The translations under genes were made by a program, and so were the position numbers. A DNA stretch of 64,000 nucleotides, taken from assembly GCA_003586115.2 (NCBI GenBank), contig QVOM02000034.1, positions 113,524,376-113,588,375 of the forward strand. Direction: 5' to 3'. This document shows, piece by piece, positions 23,789-35,109 of this stretch (the first letter of the stretch is position 1; every line of letters starts with the position of its first letter). The notes under the pieces were generated by a model that ran no database searches, was not told where the DNA came from, and worked only from the letters and a program-made list of their open reading frames with translations. This stretch comes from Salvator merianae. Its lineage: Eukaryota; Chordata; Lepidosauria; Squamata; Teiidae.

Positions 23789-24383
23789 TAGGGATGTGCA
23801 CGAAGCTTCATTCCCTTCGTATTTCACGCGAAAATGGCATTTCTGCCATCTTTGCACGAAATACGAAGGGAAAAAGGGACAGCAAAAGTGAATGGCGAAG
23901 GTCCCAGCAACTTTCGCTGTCCTTCGAGACCTTCACCATTTGCCGCAAGCTCCCTCTTTTTGGTCGCTAGAAGCTGCAAGCTTCACAGCCTTAAAGAGGC
24001 AGAGTAAAGTTAAGTGCTGCCTGTCACAGAGGCAGCACTTAACTTTAGCGATCGGCGAAGGTCTTCCCTTCACATTGATTTTTCTCCATTTCTGATCGCT
24101 CTCTCATTCCCCCTCTTCTGTCACTCACACGCGCACACAGACAGAATAGGGGGGGAATGAGAGAGCGATCGGAAACAGTGAAAAATCAAAGCGAAGGGAA
24201 AACCTTTGCCAATCGCTAAAGTTAAGTGCTGCTGCCTCTGTGACAGGCGGCTTTTGCGAAGATTTTCGCAATGAAAACGAAAGGTTCCCTTTTTGTGCCT
24301 CTCGTTTTTATGCAAAAACGAAGCTCTTTTGCTTCACAGTGCTGCGAAGCGAAGAGGGGAAAGTGCTTTCGTGCACATCCCTA
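23789..24383. mobile_element. 595-bp hAT-type foldback MITE
   Basis: The terminal inverted repeats are TAGGGATGTGCACGAAG and CTTTCGTGCACATCCCTA. Flanks GTATATAA and CTATATAA are an 8-bp duplication with one mismatch, as expected for hAT insertion. The interior is also largely self-complementary: GTTAAGTGCTGCC occurs inverted on both sides, and the arms meet near 24130 around GAGAGAGCGATC. No transposase; it would need one in trans. Confidence 0.85.
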
Positions 24384-24389
24384 CTATAT

Positions 24390-25310
24390 AATTATTCAAA
24401 CATCTCTCTATCTCTTCAAGCTTTCTCATCCTTTTTTTCTTTCTTTTGAAAATAGTCATTCTGATAATCTGGCTAATAATTGAAGGACTTCTGGGTGAAG
24501 GAAATGGTGGAATGACATCTCTGCAGAGCTCTCCTCAGGAGTTTTCTGTGGAGGAAACTTTGACAATAGGATTGGTGACAAGGAAGCAGTGTCCACTCAC
24601 CCAAAGTCTTTCTGGGTAAGGAGGGAGTGAAGGAACTGTCCATTAGAGAAATGGTATGATGCCAAGGATTGTTAGAACTGCCCAGCTGCTTAAGTGAGTC
24701 TGTTTTGCAGAGGTACCAGATCAGTGAAACCCTCACTTCCTTAATACATTTTTAAATACAAGTATAAAGTTGAAAAGAGGTCTCCCTTTTGATGATTTCA
24801 TTGGAAGCCTTGAGTGAGTTATCTTCTTTTGTAATTTAAGAAAGAGAGAAGAAATAATTTAAATAAAAGACTTAATTGTATTCCCAGAGAGCTTAGCAAG
24901 AATTTGACAGAACAAAGTTTTGAAAAACAGATGAGAAGAACTGTAAAACTTATTTTCATGACTAAAAAGATTTGATATCTGAGTTTTTAGCAATCTGTTT
25001 CAGAATTAATGAAGTTGTCTTGGCATACAAGTATAATGGGAAAGTGGGCTGTTTAACTTAAGAGGTAGCATCTAATTGGAGCAATTACCACAACAAAGAG
25101 ATAAGGCTCTGTGTCACCTGATCTACATAAAGAGAGTTGAAAATAAATTCTGTGACTGTGGAAAAGCAAAGTAGGGGGACAGGACCGTCTTCTATTCCTG
25201 AACCTGAGATGTTTGACTTTTTACATTTGAAGTACTAAATAAGAACACAAAGAAGAAGTCAAAACTAAAAGAGGTTCCACAGAAAAAACTTTCAGAGGAA
25301 TTAATCTTCC
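24390..25310. other. No clear feature; possible upstream part of an L1-like element
   Basis: A/G-rich from about 24840 onward, in the same sense as the L1-like stretch that follows; no diagnostic motif. Confidence 0.3.
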
Positions 25311-25314
25311 CAGA

Positions 25315-26032
25315 ATGTTTCAGATTCTGAGTAATTGTATCTACTATAAAATATCAATATGGGGGAAGGAATTGAAGGAAGAATTTAGAAACAAGAGTGA
25401 CAAAACTGGAGAGATAGTGGGAGAAGTGACTGGAGATATGGAACAGGTTATCAACAATGCAGATGAGGAGATGGAAAAGAGCTGGTTAATTTGGAAAAAA
25501 GAGTTTGGTTTAGGACACAAAGCTATTTTGGAGAAGTCTGGAAAATATATCAGATAAATAATCATAGGATTATTGGCAGACTTCTTAGAAAAGAATGCAA
25601 TAGAACCAGAGATATATGAAGACTTCAATACTTTCCATTGACAGCAAGCAAAGTTTTGATTAGACTTGAAAGAGAAATGGAAGAATTGCAAGTGAAACAG
25701 GAGGTGACAGATGGAAATGCTGTTACTGACAAGCAATTGAAAGTCAGAGATGCTCCAGAACTGCAACAGAAGGTACAACAGGATGAAAATAGATAAAAAG
25801 ACTTAACCTATCACTGAAGAGATTGAATAGGGAGAAAAAAAAATAGTATTTACCCCTTTAAAAAGAAAAAAAATGGGGACCCCTTATTGATTTTTTGTGC
25901 AAGAATCAAAATGACTTACCGATTTGGAAATTTGATGACTATCGTAAGTCTGACTTGATGAAATAAGTGAAGTGATTGTAATAATTAGGGAGAGGTATGA
26001 ATACAAGGTATTTATAATTGCCAAGGGAGAGA
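25315..26032 (+). pseudogene. Possible L1-like remnant (ORF1-like plus ORF2-tail-like)
   Basis: The first part (25315-25557 and, in another frame, about 25660-25790) encodes Lys/Glu-rich, probably coiled-coil peptides such as EREMEELQVKQEVTDG. Around 25875-25950 the sequence reads like a decayed L1 ORF2 tail (DPLLIF, then YRFGNLM). This arrangement repeats that of 175-1002. No endonuclease or reverse transcriptase is present. The assignment is tentative because the similarity is compositional. The stretch ends at the target duplication of the next transposon. Confidence 0.35.
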
Positions 26033-26037
26033 CTGAG

Positions 26038-26874
26038 GGTGTGATCAGACAGGTTATTTTGGAAGTCTTCCAGTCGCACGGAAGCTGCGGCGTTCATAAA
26101 GCTCATTGGTAAAGCCGTCTCTGCACCTCTTGGAGGCTGCCTGGGTTGGCTCTTCTATATTCAGCTCTTCTGTGCTTTCGGGTCACCTTGGGGAGCACCT
26201 CAACCAATCAGAAACTTGCAGGAAGCTGTGGGACAATAGCACAAGAAGGGAGGGGGTGAGTGAGCTCTTGCTGGCACAGGGAAACTGTTCAAACTCCCTG
26301 CCTTCTGTAGATAAAAAAAAAGACATCAGTAGCAATGTGTGGGAGAAAGCCCCTTGCTACTAAAGTCCAATGTGCTTTTTTAACTACAGAAGGCAAGAGG
26401 TTTGAAAAGTTTCTCTGCATGGGCAAATGTCTCCCTCCCCTTTTCTCCCCATGCCAGCAAATCTCTCCCTCTGCTCAGTTCAACTGAGGCATCCACTTTC
26501 TACCTCTCTGCAGAAGAAGCTTCCATACAAGTCTTAAACTGCCAGGGTTTTCCGTTTTCCAACGGAAATGTCTCCCTTTGCCCTCTGCTTCACCTCTCTG
26601 CCCACTGCTCTGGTTCCCCGAGGCTTCAGTAAATGGGGAAATATGGGATCCGGTGAGGAAATCCCGGCAGTTAACGAGTTAATGACTTGGGGAACTGCTT
26701 AGCAGAGAGGCTGGGAGTGGCCAATCAGTGAGCAGCTCCCTTTGCAGGCTGTGACGTTGGATCTGTGAATCGCCTCATCGGTAAGTGTATGTGGAAGGCT
26801 TTTTTCCTGTGCACCCAGAAACGATCTGCTCCTTTCATGAAGGTGATTTTAAAAATCGCTAGTCTGAACACAGC
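26038..26874. mobile_element. 837-bp non-autonomous DNA transposon with perfect CTGAG TSD
   Basis: The left end GGTGTGATCAGAC and right end GTCTGAACACAGC are imperfect inverted repeats. CTGAG flanks both sides (26033-26037 and 26875-26879). The interior is GC-richer than the surroundings and carries two open frames (26106-26363 and 26402-26632) without recognisable domains. End sequences resemble those of the 1.2-kb family (GCTGCGTTCCGAC type). Confidence 0.75.
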
Positions 26875-26879
26875 CTGAG

Positions 26880-27696
26880 AGTCACTATTTGTATTTTTTT
26901 TTCCTTCCTTACTTATTTTCCTTCACATTTTATTTCATTTTAGTTTTGTATTTCTTCTATTATTTTCCCTATGTTTTTGGAAGGAAAAAACATATTGTAT
27001 TGTATTAAATGTATATTATATTTGGAAAATTTTAGTATATCCTGCTGATGACTTAATACTGACATAGTACCTCCATGAAAGAACAATCAGGTGACAAGAG
27101 AAATACCTCTAAGCAAAGATTAGGTCAAATCAGAACACAAGCTTTATTGAAAATAGCAAAAAAAAGCTTGGGAGCAGCATAAAAATACAGAAATGACATC
27201 TCTGACAGCAAACAACTGATCAGGAGAACTGTCAAGGCTACAACATTCTCATTTGGCCAGGATAAGTCAGTTCTCACCTTCAGATGTGAATGGGTTTGAG
27301 TGTAAACCCATGTTTAAAAAAAAAGAAAAAAAAGAAGTGATCTGGAGCCTTCAAAACCTTGCAGTCCCAATTGGGCCCTCAGATATCTTGCTGGATAGTC
27401 CTATCACATTCCCTCCTCCCTGAAAAGAGGATTCTCCAATTTCCGCAGGGTCCTCTTTCTGTTGGTACAGCTGATATTTCAGCTGTTATGCATGAAAGAG
27501 AGAAGGGGGAAAGAAAAAACTGAAACTCTTGTTGCTTTTTTCTTGCATTCTACATTCACTGTCCTATGAGAACAAATGTAGGATGCCTGAAACCACCTTC
27601 ACCAAGTGATTGAGAGGGCTAGTTACCAAAGACAGCTGGAAGTAGCCCTACTACTTCCCTAAATAAAGTCCCTAAAGGGTTCCCTATGACTTTTTG
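26880..27696. other. No recognisable feature
   Basis: AT-rich. TTTATT at about 27147 could be a minus-strand poly-A signal but has no coding context. Confidence 0.45.
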
Positions 27697-27704
27697 AATA
27701 GAGC

Positions 27705-28030
27705 CACTGGCGTAGCAAGGGGGGGCGCGGGGGGCAGTGCGCACCAGGCGGCGCATTGTTGGGGGTGGCGCCCGCCTTTGAGTTGGGCCCTCCCGCCTGC
27801 CCGGCTGCCGGTTTGCCTTTAGTCGGCTTCACCGGCACGTCCGCCGCTTGCTCGCCACTCACTCGCTCGCCCCGCCCACTCACTGTGCCGGCTGGCGCGC
27901 GCGCGGCCATCATCACAGCGGCAGCGGGAGTAGGTAGCTGCAGGGCGGGGCATCCTGCAGAGTGGGGTGCCCTGCTTGGCTGCCGCCGTTTGGTCCGCCC
28001 CGGGTGGCGGAACGTTCAGCTACGCCGCTG
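27705..28030. mobile_element. 326-bp GC-rich hAT MITE with perfect 8-bp TSD
   Basis: The terminal inverted repeats are CACTGGCGTAGC and GCTACGCCGCTG. AATAGAGC is present exactly on both sides (27697-27704 and 28031-28038). The 8-bp duplication and CAGTGGCGTAGC-like ends fit the hAT superfamily. The body is a CpG-rich island-like block that contrasts strongly with its AT-rich surroundings and carries G-runs near its left end. The open frames on both strands here (27659-27916, 27756-28031) are products of this GC-richness. Confidence 0.9.
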
Positions 28031-28039
28031 AATAGAGCA

Positions 28040-29190
28040 TTTTGGAATGTCTAAGCCTCACTATAATATGCCTGTTCATAATTACCCACTTTTGTGAAGT
28101 TCACACAGGATACACCTCTGTATTAACAGGTTTTGAAATATTGTGGAAACACTGACAAATCATCAACAAGCTACTCCATTTGTGGGCATATTGAGCAAAC
28201 CATATAAACACAAACTACTGGAGAAGATAATTAGGACATTTGAACTAATTTATCTGCAGTCTCTGCACAAAAGAAGGCCTATATGTATGCCCCCTAAACT
28301 GTACATAATATATAACATTCTTCTATATCTATGGAATGTGCCATGGAGATAACACTTAGGCTTGATGAAGTGTATGGGGTCAAGGGTATGAGCTGAACTG
28401 GACTGGGTGAAACAGTTGCCTTGGAGCCTAACTGCTGCTACAATGGCAGAAATGGGACATAGCCTGGTCCATATTGGGACTGTTTTGAAGTGGCCCTGCA
28501 TTAAAATGCTCCTGGACATGAATTCTATGCCTGGGAGTAGGCCAGGAACATGGGCCATGCAGACAACACATGGCTGCGCACTCCTTTTATGTGTGATAAC
28601 ATGCAGACACCTCATGCCCAACACCATCGCTGACATAGTCCAAATAGACCGTGCAGACATTGCAATAGATGACACCATGGCGGCATCGTAAAAGACCGAG
28701 AGACTCAGTAGATTATACTGTGTTGATCTTGTGCCAGTTACGATGATAAAGATTAGAGTCATAAAATAAAATTATGCTTCTAGTTTGAAGTCAGATGTTA
28801 TGTAATTGTGATGATAGTTGCTGAATATATTCAGGGCTGATGCATGCCCACAGCATTCTAGATGAAACTGCAAATGAAACAAACTTGTGAGAGGAGAGAA
28901 AGAATTTGGTTGCTTGATGAGTTTACACTTGCTTACAGTGAAAGAAAGAAAGAAAATCTAAAGCCTATGACTACAGGCACTTGTGCTTTAATTTAATGTA
29001 GCAGATTACAGCTTTTCTACATAATCCTCAAATGTGTTCTTGAGAATCAAGCTGTATTCCCTTGGTACTCATTTTACAAGGACTGTTGTTTGGAATGGTA
29101 ATCAGTACAAAATTATTCACCTAATAATCTACTGTACTGAAGACTGACTTGGCATCCTTTCCTTTTATTCCCCCTTTCATGCATTCAGTA
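28040..29190. other. Mostly unassigned sequence
   Basis: A 170-codon minus frame (28250-28762) and a 94-codon plus frame (28407-28691) overlap in a slightly GC-richer patch. Neither has a motif I recognise. Confidence 0.4.
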
Positions 29191-29196
29191 TTAGAC

Positions 29197-29600
29197 TAGG
29201 GATGTACATTAACAATTTTTCTGGCTTGGTTTGCATTGAGTCAAACCATGTGAACTTTGACCACATTTGCATGGAACTTCAAACAGTCCAGATGCTGTTC
29301 AAAGTTCAGTTCAAAAGTTTGACAAACAGTTCTACCCTGGAAACAGCTGCACTCCTAGGTAAATCATCAAGGTCAAAATTCCTCAGAGTTTGAGAAGAAG
29401 ACCCCAAAATGTGTGTGTGGGTCAGGGAGGCCTCCAGAAATAACCCTGTGATGTCAAGAGATTCAGACAGTGCCTTGATTTTTTAATGATCGTTTTTGAA
29501 ATTTGATATCCTATTTGCTCCTAAGGACTTGATTATAAAAAAAATCTGGAAAGAGAAACCTGAAAAAAATAAGTGTCCCTCAACTCCTGCCTGCCTATTG
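29197..29600. mobile_element. hAT-type element, left end only
   Basis: It starts with TAGGGATGTACATTAAC, the same end type as the elements at 23789 and 40465. It continues with Fold-back-like TTTG/CAAA motifs (AAAGTTCAGTTCAAAAGTTTG). No matching right end with a shared 8-bp flank was found, so its right boundary is arbitrary. Confidence 0.45.
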
Positions 29601-29736
29601 GCCGCACCCCCAAGCAATTATGAACACAAAAACACCATGACATGAATCACATTACTTTATAGTGCTTTGTCAAAAAAGCTATTCCTTTTTCCTTATATCT
29701 GAGCTGCTGAATATCTTTTCTCCTGTTGTCTGTGAG

Positions 29737-30065
29737 CTCTGATTGAGAAGTAGGTTCAAGGAAGATCTAGTGGTGGATGACTGAAGAATGCAGATGGAGA
29801 TGCCACATGATGACCTCTGTGTTTCCCCATCTTGGCCAAGATCTCAGAGTCTGATACTAACTAACCTGCATTACCAGCCCATGAGTGCCGCTTACTTGAC
29901 GTCTGATTGAGGACTATTAAGTCCAAAGAAGATTGGGTGTGTGGAGGATGGAGATGGAAATGCAGCATCACCTGTATGTATCTCTACCTCAACCAAGATG
30001 CAGATTGTATTGGCCCTTGGATACTGACCCAGAAAGTTACTGGCCCAGGACACTGAGTGTACCCC
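29737..30065. repeat. Diverged ~163-bp tandem duplication
   Basis: Unit 1 starts at about 29737 (CTGATTGAGAAGTAGGTTCAAGGAAGAT region) and unit 2 at about 29900 (CTGATTGAGGACTATTAAGTCCAAAGAAGAT region). Collinear similarity continues through GATGGAGATG, the CCAAGAT block, and CCAG-CC-(AT/GG)GA--GAGTG. Divergence is roughly a third by eye. No coding sense. Confidence 0.6.
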
Positions 30066-30441
30066 ATGTTATCAGTGACCTCAAACCACGGGTACGGTAT
30101 ACATGTGTGTATGGGCATGACTGCACAATTCTCTGCCATAGCACTAACAGCAGACTATGGCACGCTCTACTAGAAGATAGTGTGTGTGTGATGTGGGTGA
30201 AAAGGGTTTGTTTGTAGAGTGCAGGTGTAAGAGAATGGAATCCTATGAGGGGAATTCCTCCCTCTTTGTTTATGTGCAACTAGGGGCTCTTTAGAATCTC
30301 TTTTTGTTAGTAGGCTACCCTGTAAGTGCTTCTAATGTTTTGCTGGTTTTTTGTCTTCAATTGTTCTGATTTAGGTATTATCTTTTCCATTTTTTCTTTT
30401 TTTTCATTTTTAGATTCCGTTTTTGTGGCTTCTTTTCTTTC

Positions 30442-30443
<2 letters not shown>

Positions 30444-30492
<49 letters not shown>

Positions 30493-30493
30493 T
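30444..30493. repeat. (ATT)n microsatellite
   Basis: About 16 perfect ATT units. Confidence 0.95.
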
Positions 30494-30659
30494 GTTTGGT
30501 AAAAAAAAATACTTTGCATGGGGACACCTTTAAAAGAATGAGCTGTCCCACATTCTGAGTTCTCACATGCAAGCAATGAGATATCACCATGCCATCTGCC
30601 ATGGAAAACATCTTCTCACTTTGCATGGATGTCAGTGCAGCAGATAGGTATTTCTAAGC

Positions 30660-32100
30660 AACAATTTCCTAATCCAGCCAGATTTGGCAAGACTTTGCCC
30701 AAAATTCAGATGGTACTTTGTACTTGCTTGCCATTGGATTCTGTAGATATTGCAGAATAGACTGCTCAGCACTACTGAGTCCAGTTAATTCTTTCTCCCG
30801 TACCATTGACAACATGCTGAAGCTGATAGTAAATATTTCCAAATGAACTGACTCGCACCACTCCTTGTGAGTTGCCTCTGAAATTACGGCTGGAAGTATG
30901 TGACACAGGAATGTTGTCAAGGCTCTCAGCTTGCTCATCTCCAAGCCCAACAATTTGAGGAGAGAGGCTGCACTTCTCCATGCGGTGTGTCATTGCAATG
31001 GTGTGAAGGGCAGGTGCTTGAGTAAGGCATAGGTGGAGTATCACTGGGTGGGACCATCTATGGGGATCAGATGTTCTGGCAGGTGATGCTCTTTCTGCAC
31101 CTTGTTGAGCATCAGCCAGCCACATGCACACCAGGGGAAAGAGCCATCCAGCTTGTGGCACCTCTTCACAAGGGCTACCATGAAAGTGGCAAAATGGTCA
31201 TCAATGGACCCATCCTTGGACCCCAGCCCAGAGAGTCCAAGGGCATCCCTCAAAACCAGGTGGAGACAGTGAGCCATACAAGTGTTTGAGATATAGCCCC
31301 CTACTACTTGGCTACCTTAACTATATTTCTCCTGTTGTTGGTGACTATGAATCCATGACAGAGGGCTGGATCCTGGTTCAGTCAACCATTCACCTTATGG
31401 TTCATAGCATATGCCAGATGTTCAGCAGTATGTCTGTCATCCATCTCCTCCACATGCAGTAAGGGCCAAAGGGGCCTCACTACAAAAGAGGAAATTGGAA
31501 CACCATCACCAGCATTGGCCAAACCGTCACCCTTGCTCCCCTTCCCATACCAGTGGGAAAGGAAAGAACTGTGCAATTCACTGCCATTAGTGAGCAGATT
31601 GGCAGTGGAAGACATAACTACATAGGGATGGATTGCAGTACATGACATTCACTCCTGCATGACCTCACTGTACATAGTAGCAGGAAAGACATCATGGTCC
31701 TGCAGAATGTGGTGCGTAAGGGTATCCAATATCTGGGGCACACAGGTGGAGCAGTCAGTGGAAGCTGACTTTCTCCACCACAGAAAGGACTCATTGTCAA
31801 GGGCAATCCTCTCTGCAAAGGTCTAGGTAACGAGAGATTGACCTCAGCAGTCACCCCATTTATCCTTCAAATGTTGCAACCACTGCCCTGTTAACTAAAT
31901 CTGCTGGGTGGCTGACATAGCACCAGTTGCACTAGTTGCAGGTGTACAAGGCAATCAACATGGGGGAAAATGCTAGGGTGGCAAGTCTGCAGATGCCTAA
32001 TCAGAGTTGTGGTGCCAGGATGCTTATGACTTGTGTTGCAAGCAGTGTAGTTTGGAGCATCAGGACAGGGCTTAAAATGCCTCCACATTGTGCTACCCTT
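30660..32100 (-). pseudogene. Decayed hAT transposase with BED-type zinc finger
   Basis: Read on the minus strand, fragments in several frames follow hAT transposase order. An N-terminal BED-finger-like segment (VWRHFKPCPDAPNYTACN, then RHLQTCHPS) lies at about 31960-32088 and lacks part of the usual spacer between its Cys and His pairs. A central VTNNRRNIVKV block lies near 31320-31350, and CMAHCLHLVLRDALGL near 31240-31280, as in the region around the hAT catalytic core. C-terminal remnants extend to about 30669. Frameshifts and stops make it non-functional. Intact versions bind the terminal repeats through the BED finger and excise hAT elements. It resembles ZBED/Charlie-type transposases, judged by motif alone. 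Confidence 0.7.
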
Positions 32101-32649
32101 TAGACTCTCATGGTGCCCCTTCTCCTTTCTAGGTGATGGTCCTGCTGCTGGCTCCTTCTAGAGAGCAGAACCATCACCCCCCACCCTGGGACTGTGAAAT
32201 ACCAGGGCAGGGCTCCTGCTCCTCTTCATTCTTGAGATGCAAGGTTGCACTAGAACACACTACAGGTGGGGAAGGCCCATCTGCCCTGGCACCCCTCCCT
32301 TCCCTCCTATGTGACACTGTAGCCGTGCCTACTGGTTATTTTTTCCCTCTCCCAAGCATAATGGTAGTTTTAATGAAGTCCTAAAGTCCTTGCCCTAATA
32401 AGAGTATGGTAGGTGGTAACATTGAAGGCTTCAGGTTCCCTAAGCAGAGTCAAAATAGATAATTAGATGCCTTTTCTAAAGGTACAGGCCCTGTGAAAAG
32501 CATGGCAAACAACTCGCCAAATGTGCCTTGTGTTTGGCTGAAATGCAAACACGTCATGCAAACATTAGGCTTGTTTGGCTCAATGATGAACATCCAAACA
32601 CTCCTTTTGTGCTGTGAACTGCTATCTGAACCAGTTTGGCACATCCCTA
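32101..32649 (-). mobile_element. 5' terminal region of the hAT element
   Basis: The outer end at 32649 reads, on the minus strand, TAGGGATGTGCCAAACTGG, a hAT-type terminus upstream of the transposase remnant. No partner terminus with the same 8-bp flank (CAGTGGAA, plus strand) was found on the other side, so the 3' end of the element is lost or beyond recognition. Confidence 0.55.
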
Positions 32650-32885
32650 CAGTGGAACATTTTGTAGTTGATTGCATATACTATTTCTACATAATCAATG
32701 GAATAATTCAAAAGTGGCACCTATAGTGTGTCGAATGTTTGGGTTAGCAACATGCACATGGCAATAAGACCTGGTGAACCTTTAGAGACTTGGAGTTGAT
32801 ATGTGTAGAAATCAATAAATCCTCAAGATATAGTGGACAGGACAACCTGTCATGAAATAAATCATGATGTGTGAAAAAAAAAAGA

Positions 32886-32957
32886 GGAAGGAAGGAAGGA
32901 AGGAAGGAAGGAAGGAAGGAAGGAAGGAAGGAAGGAAGGAAGGAAGGAAGGAAGGAA

Positions 32958-33023
<66 letters not shown>

Positions 33024-33025
33024 AA
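32886..33025. repeat. (GGAA)n-(GAAA)n compound microsatellite
   Basis: About 19 GGAA units change abruptly into about 16 GAAA units, 140 bp in total. The reading frames through it on both strands are repeat artefacts. Confidence 0.95.
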
Positions 33026-33439
33026 ATTTCTGTGGAGTTGGAGAGCTGCAGGGAAAAAATGCCGAGCTCTAATATGGAGTTCCACACTTCTCTGACAGAA
33101 CTCTGCTCACACAAAGTTTCTACCCAGTCCTACCAGGGCAGAAAACAAAAAGGGAGGATTGCTTCTTTTTACACACACACACACATACCTGGCTAGGCAT
33201 GTGGATTCATTCCCATAGTTCTTAAATTTGTGTCAGTGCTGAACCACTTCAAATATATAACATTTTCAAGTTCAATTCACCTCGCCCTTTTTAAAAATTA
33301 ACTGGCAGTCAATGACAGAGACAAATCCTTTTTTTTTTTAAGTGACCTGTAAGTTTGACTGAAATGTTTTCTAACATACATACAGCTGTTGAATAAGTTA
33401 TTAAGCTTGAGGATATTGAATTCAGTAAGTGTTGTTTTC

Positions 33440-33560
33440 TTCATTTAGATGTTGAGTGGCTGTCCCTGAGGAAGAACATTCGTGCTAAAGGAGTTGGGAC
33501 ATTTAGAAATCATCCTTGTTAATAAAGCTTTCTTGTTGCGCCCAGTGGGTTTACCATCTC
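33440..33560 (+). mobile_element. Possible retroelement UTR fragment
   Basis: CCTGAGGAAGAACATTCGTG followed closely by AATAAAGC and a TTTCTTGTTGCGCCC end resembles the short UTR cassette (CTGAGGAAG ... then AATAAA) repeated in reptile genomes near Penelope-like or other retroelements. Only this cassette is visible. The family is uncertain. Confidence 0.3.
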
Positions 33561-33716
33561 ATCATTTTGTATCAGTCCTCAGCACATCATATGAAAGATT
33601 CATTACAAGTTAATACCTTTGGGAATTTTTTGTAAACCAGTCCCAAATCTCTCGAACTCTTGTGACTCTTAGGGAAAACACACACAGAGTGGGGCTGAAG
33701 CAGCATTAGCAAAAGC

Positions 33717-33746
33717 TTCCTTCCTTCCTTCCTTCCTTCCTTCCTT
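33717..33746. repeat. (TTCC)n microsatellite
   Basis: About seven perfect units. Confidence 0.9.
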
Positions 33747-33909
33747 GCTTGCGGCAGACTCAGCTCATCAGATTCAACACAATATTCAGTGTATCAGTTT
33801 GTTAAAACCCTTCAGCTCAAGATTCCAATGATGGCAGTACAGGTCTATATAATGTATATGGGACTGGTTTTGAATTGAATTCTTCTTCCTTGCAACTAAA
33901 AGCACTTAA

Positions 33910-35109
33910 GCCGTGGTCCGACATCATAAATTAAATCCGTAACAGAAGTGTACAAGGACTGAATTCATCTTCTGATCGTTCCCACAGTTACAGTTTAACA
34001 CGGACTCAATTCGTACTTGCTCGTTCCCACACTGATATTTCCCGTGCTTGGCACAGAGAAACAGTACCTTTTCTGCCTCCACCCCTCGTCAAATTCTCTT
34101 CCCTGTGCAGTTAGTGATTGGCTGCAGTCCCAACGTTTAAATCTTGACATCACAGGGGCGGGAAAGTCAAACTCCACTCTCCGTATGTCCCCGCTGATGC
34201 CTCAGAACATGGATTCACTTGGCAGCGTTACTAGTCATTCGCCATTTGCTCCTTGTCCCCACTACAGCTTCTATCTACACAAGCAGAACTTTAAAACTAT
34301 GTGTACCACACAATTAAGCTTTTTAAAGGGCTGATGGCGATTTCTGCTCCCTTGCAAGTGCACTTTTGCATAATTGAGCAATTTAAAAGTAGCGCAAAAT
34401 CAGGGAGAGGTCCGTGACAAACGGGAAATGTGGGGAGGGAACGTGGGGGGGGGAGGCTCTATTATCTTCATAGTGCAGTTCATCACCAGCAAATGAACTG
34501 TGCCTCATCTCCCCCCGAGACATCCACAGCAGCATGTGTCCCTGCTGTGTAGCTGTGTGCTGCCCACGGCAAAACTCATCTTGAGTGGGTACTTTGTTGG
34601 GGCAAGAGGACTGTAACCCCAAACAGGCACAGTTTATTTTTTGGTTTAAAGAGCAGACAGAAGTGGAGGAAGCCTTAAATTTCTTCCTGGCAGTGTCAAA
34701 TGGGGGATAAAGAAAGAGAAAGGACAGCAGCTTAGCAAAGTAAAAAGGAGGACAGTTTTTTTTCCCCCTGGCAGCGACAGAAGGGGGGATAATGGAAGCA
34801 GAAGAAACTACTGCGCTTCCTGCCCACCCACAAAGTCTGTCATTGGTTGGCACAAAATGGGGATCCCTCCCTTTGCATGCCCCCAAAAATGTATGGTCCC
34901 TCCCAAATAGTGTCCTTCCCCATTCCCACGTCGCAAAGTAAACAGCGCTAGTGATCTGGAACAACTTGAGAACTCATTACATCCGAATACAAAGTAGTCT
35001 GGATTTCACCAATTTAGTCCAGAAAAACTATGGAACGACAAGATCATGTCGGGTCAGCGGGAACTGAAGACGGACTGTAAACTGGTTAAATGCCGTGTCG
35101 GAACGCAGC
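33910..35109 (-). mobile_element. 1200-bp DNA transposon, family copy B
   Basis: The ends GCCGTGGTCCGAC and GTCGGAACGCAGC are inverted repeats. The flanks are CTTAA and CATAT, so the 5-bp duplication is eroded. It is the inverse of copy A (18088): GTCCGACATC-TAAATT at the left matches A's right end, and TCTGGATTTCACCAATTTAG at the right matches A's left part. The 193-codon frame at 34383-34964 lies wholly inside. It is not conserved as an open frame in copy A at the corresponding place by my reading, so I do not call it a gene. Confidence 0.75.

Noticed and set aside
27705..28030. CpG-rich block as a gene promoter or first exon
   Set aside because: Terminal inverted repeats and an exact 8-bp duplication show it is a transposon.
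28250..28762. 170-codon minus-strand frame overlapping a 94-codon plus frame
   Set aside because: Neither strand gives recognisable protein; overlap suggests local composition rather than coding.
29197..32649. One complete 3.45-kb hAT element joining the 29197 and 32649 ends
   Set aside because: The 8-bp flanks differ (TATTAGAC versus CAGTGGAA) and the subterminal sequences are not alike, so they are probably different elements.
34383..34964. 193-codon minus-strand open frame as a gene
   Set aside because: It lies wholly inside transposon copy B, has no recognisable domain, and I see no matching open frame in copy A.
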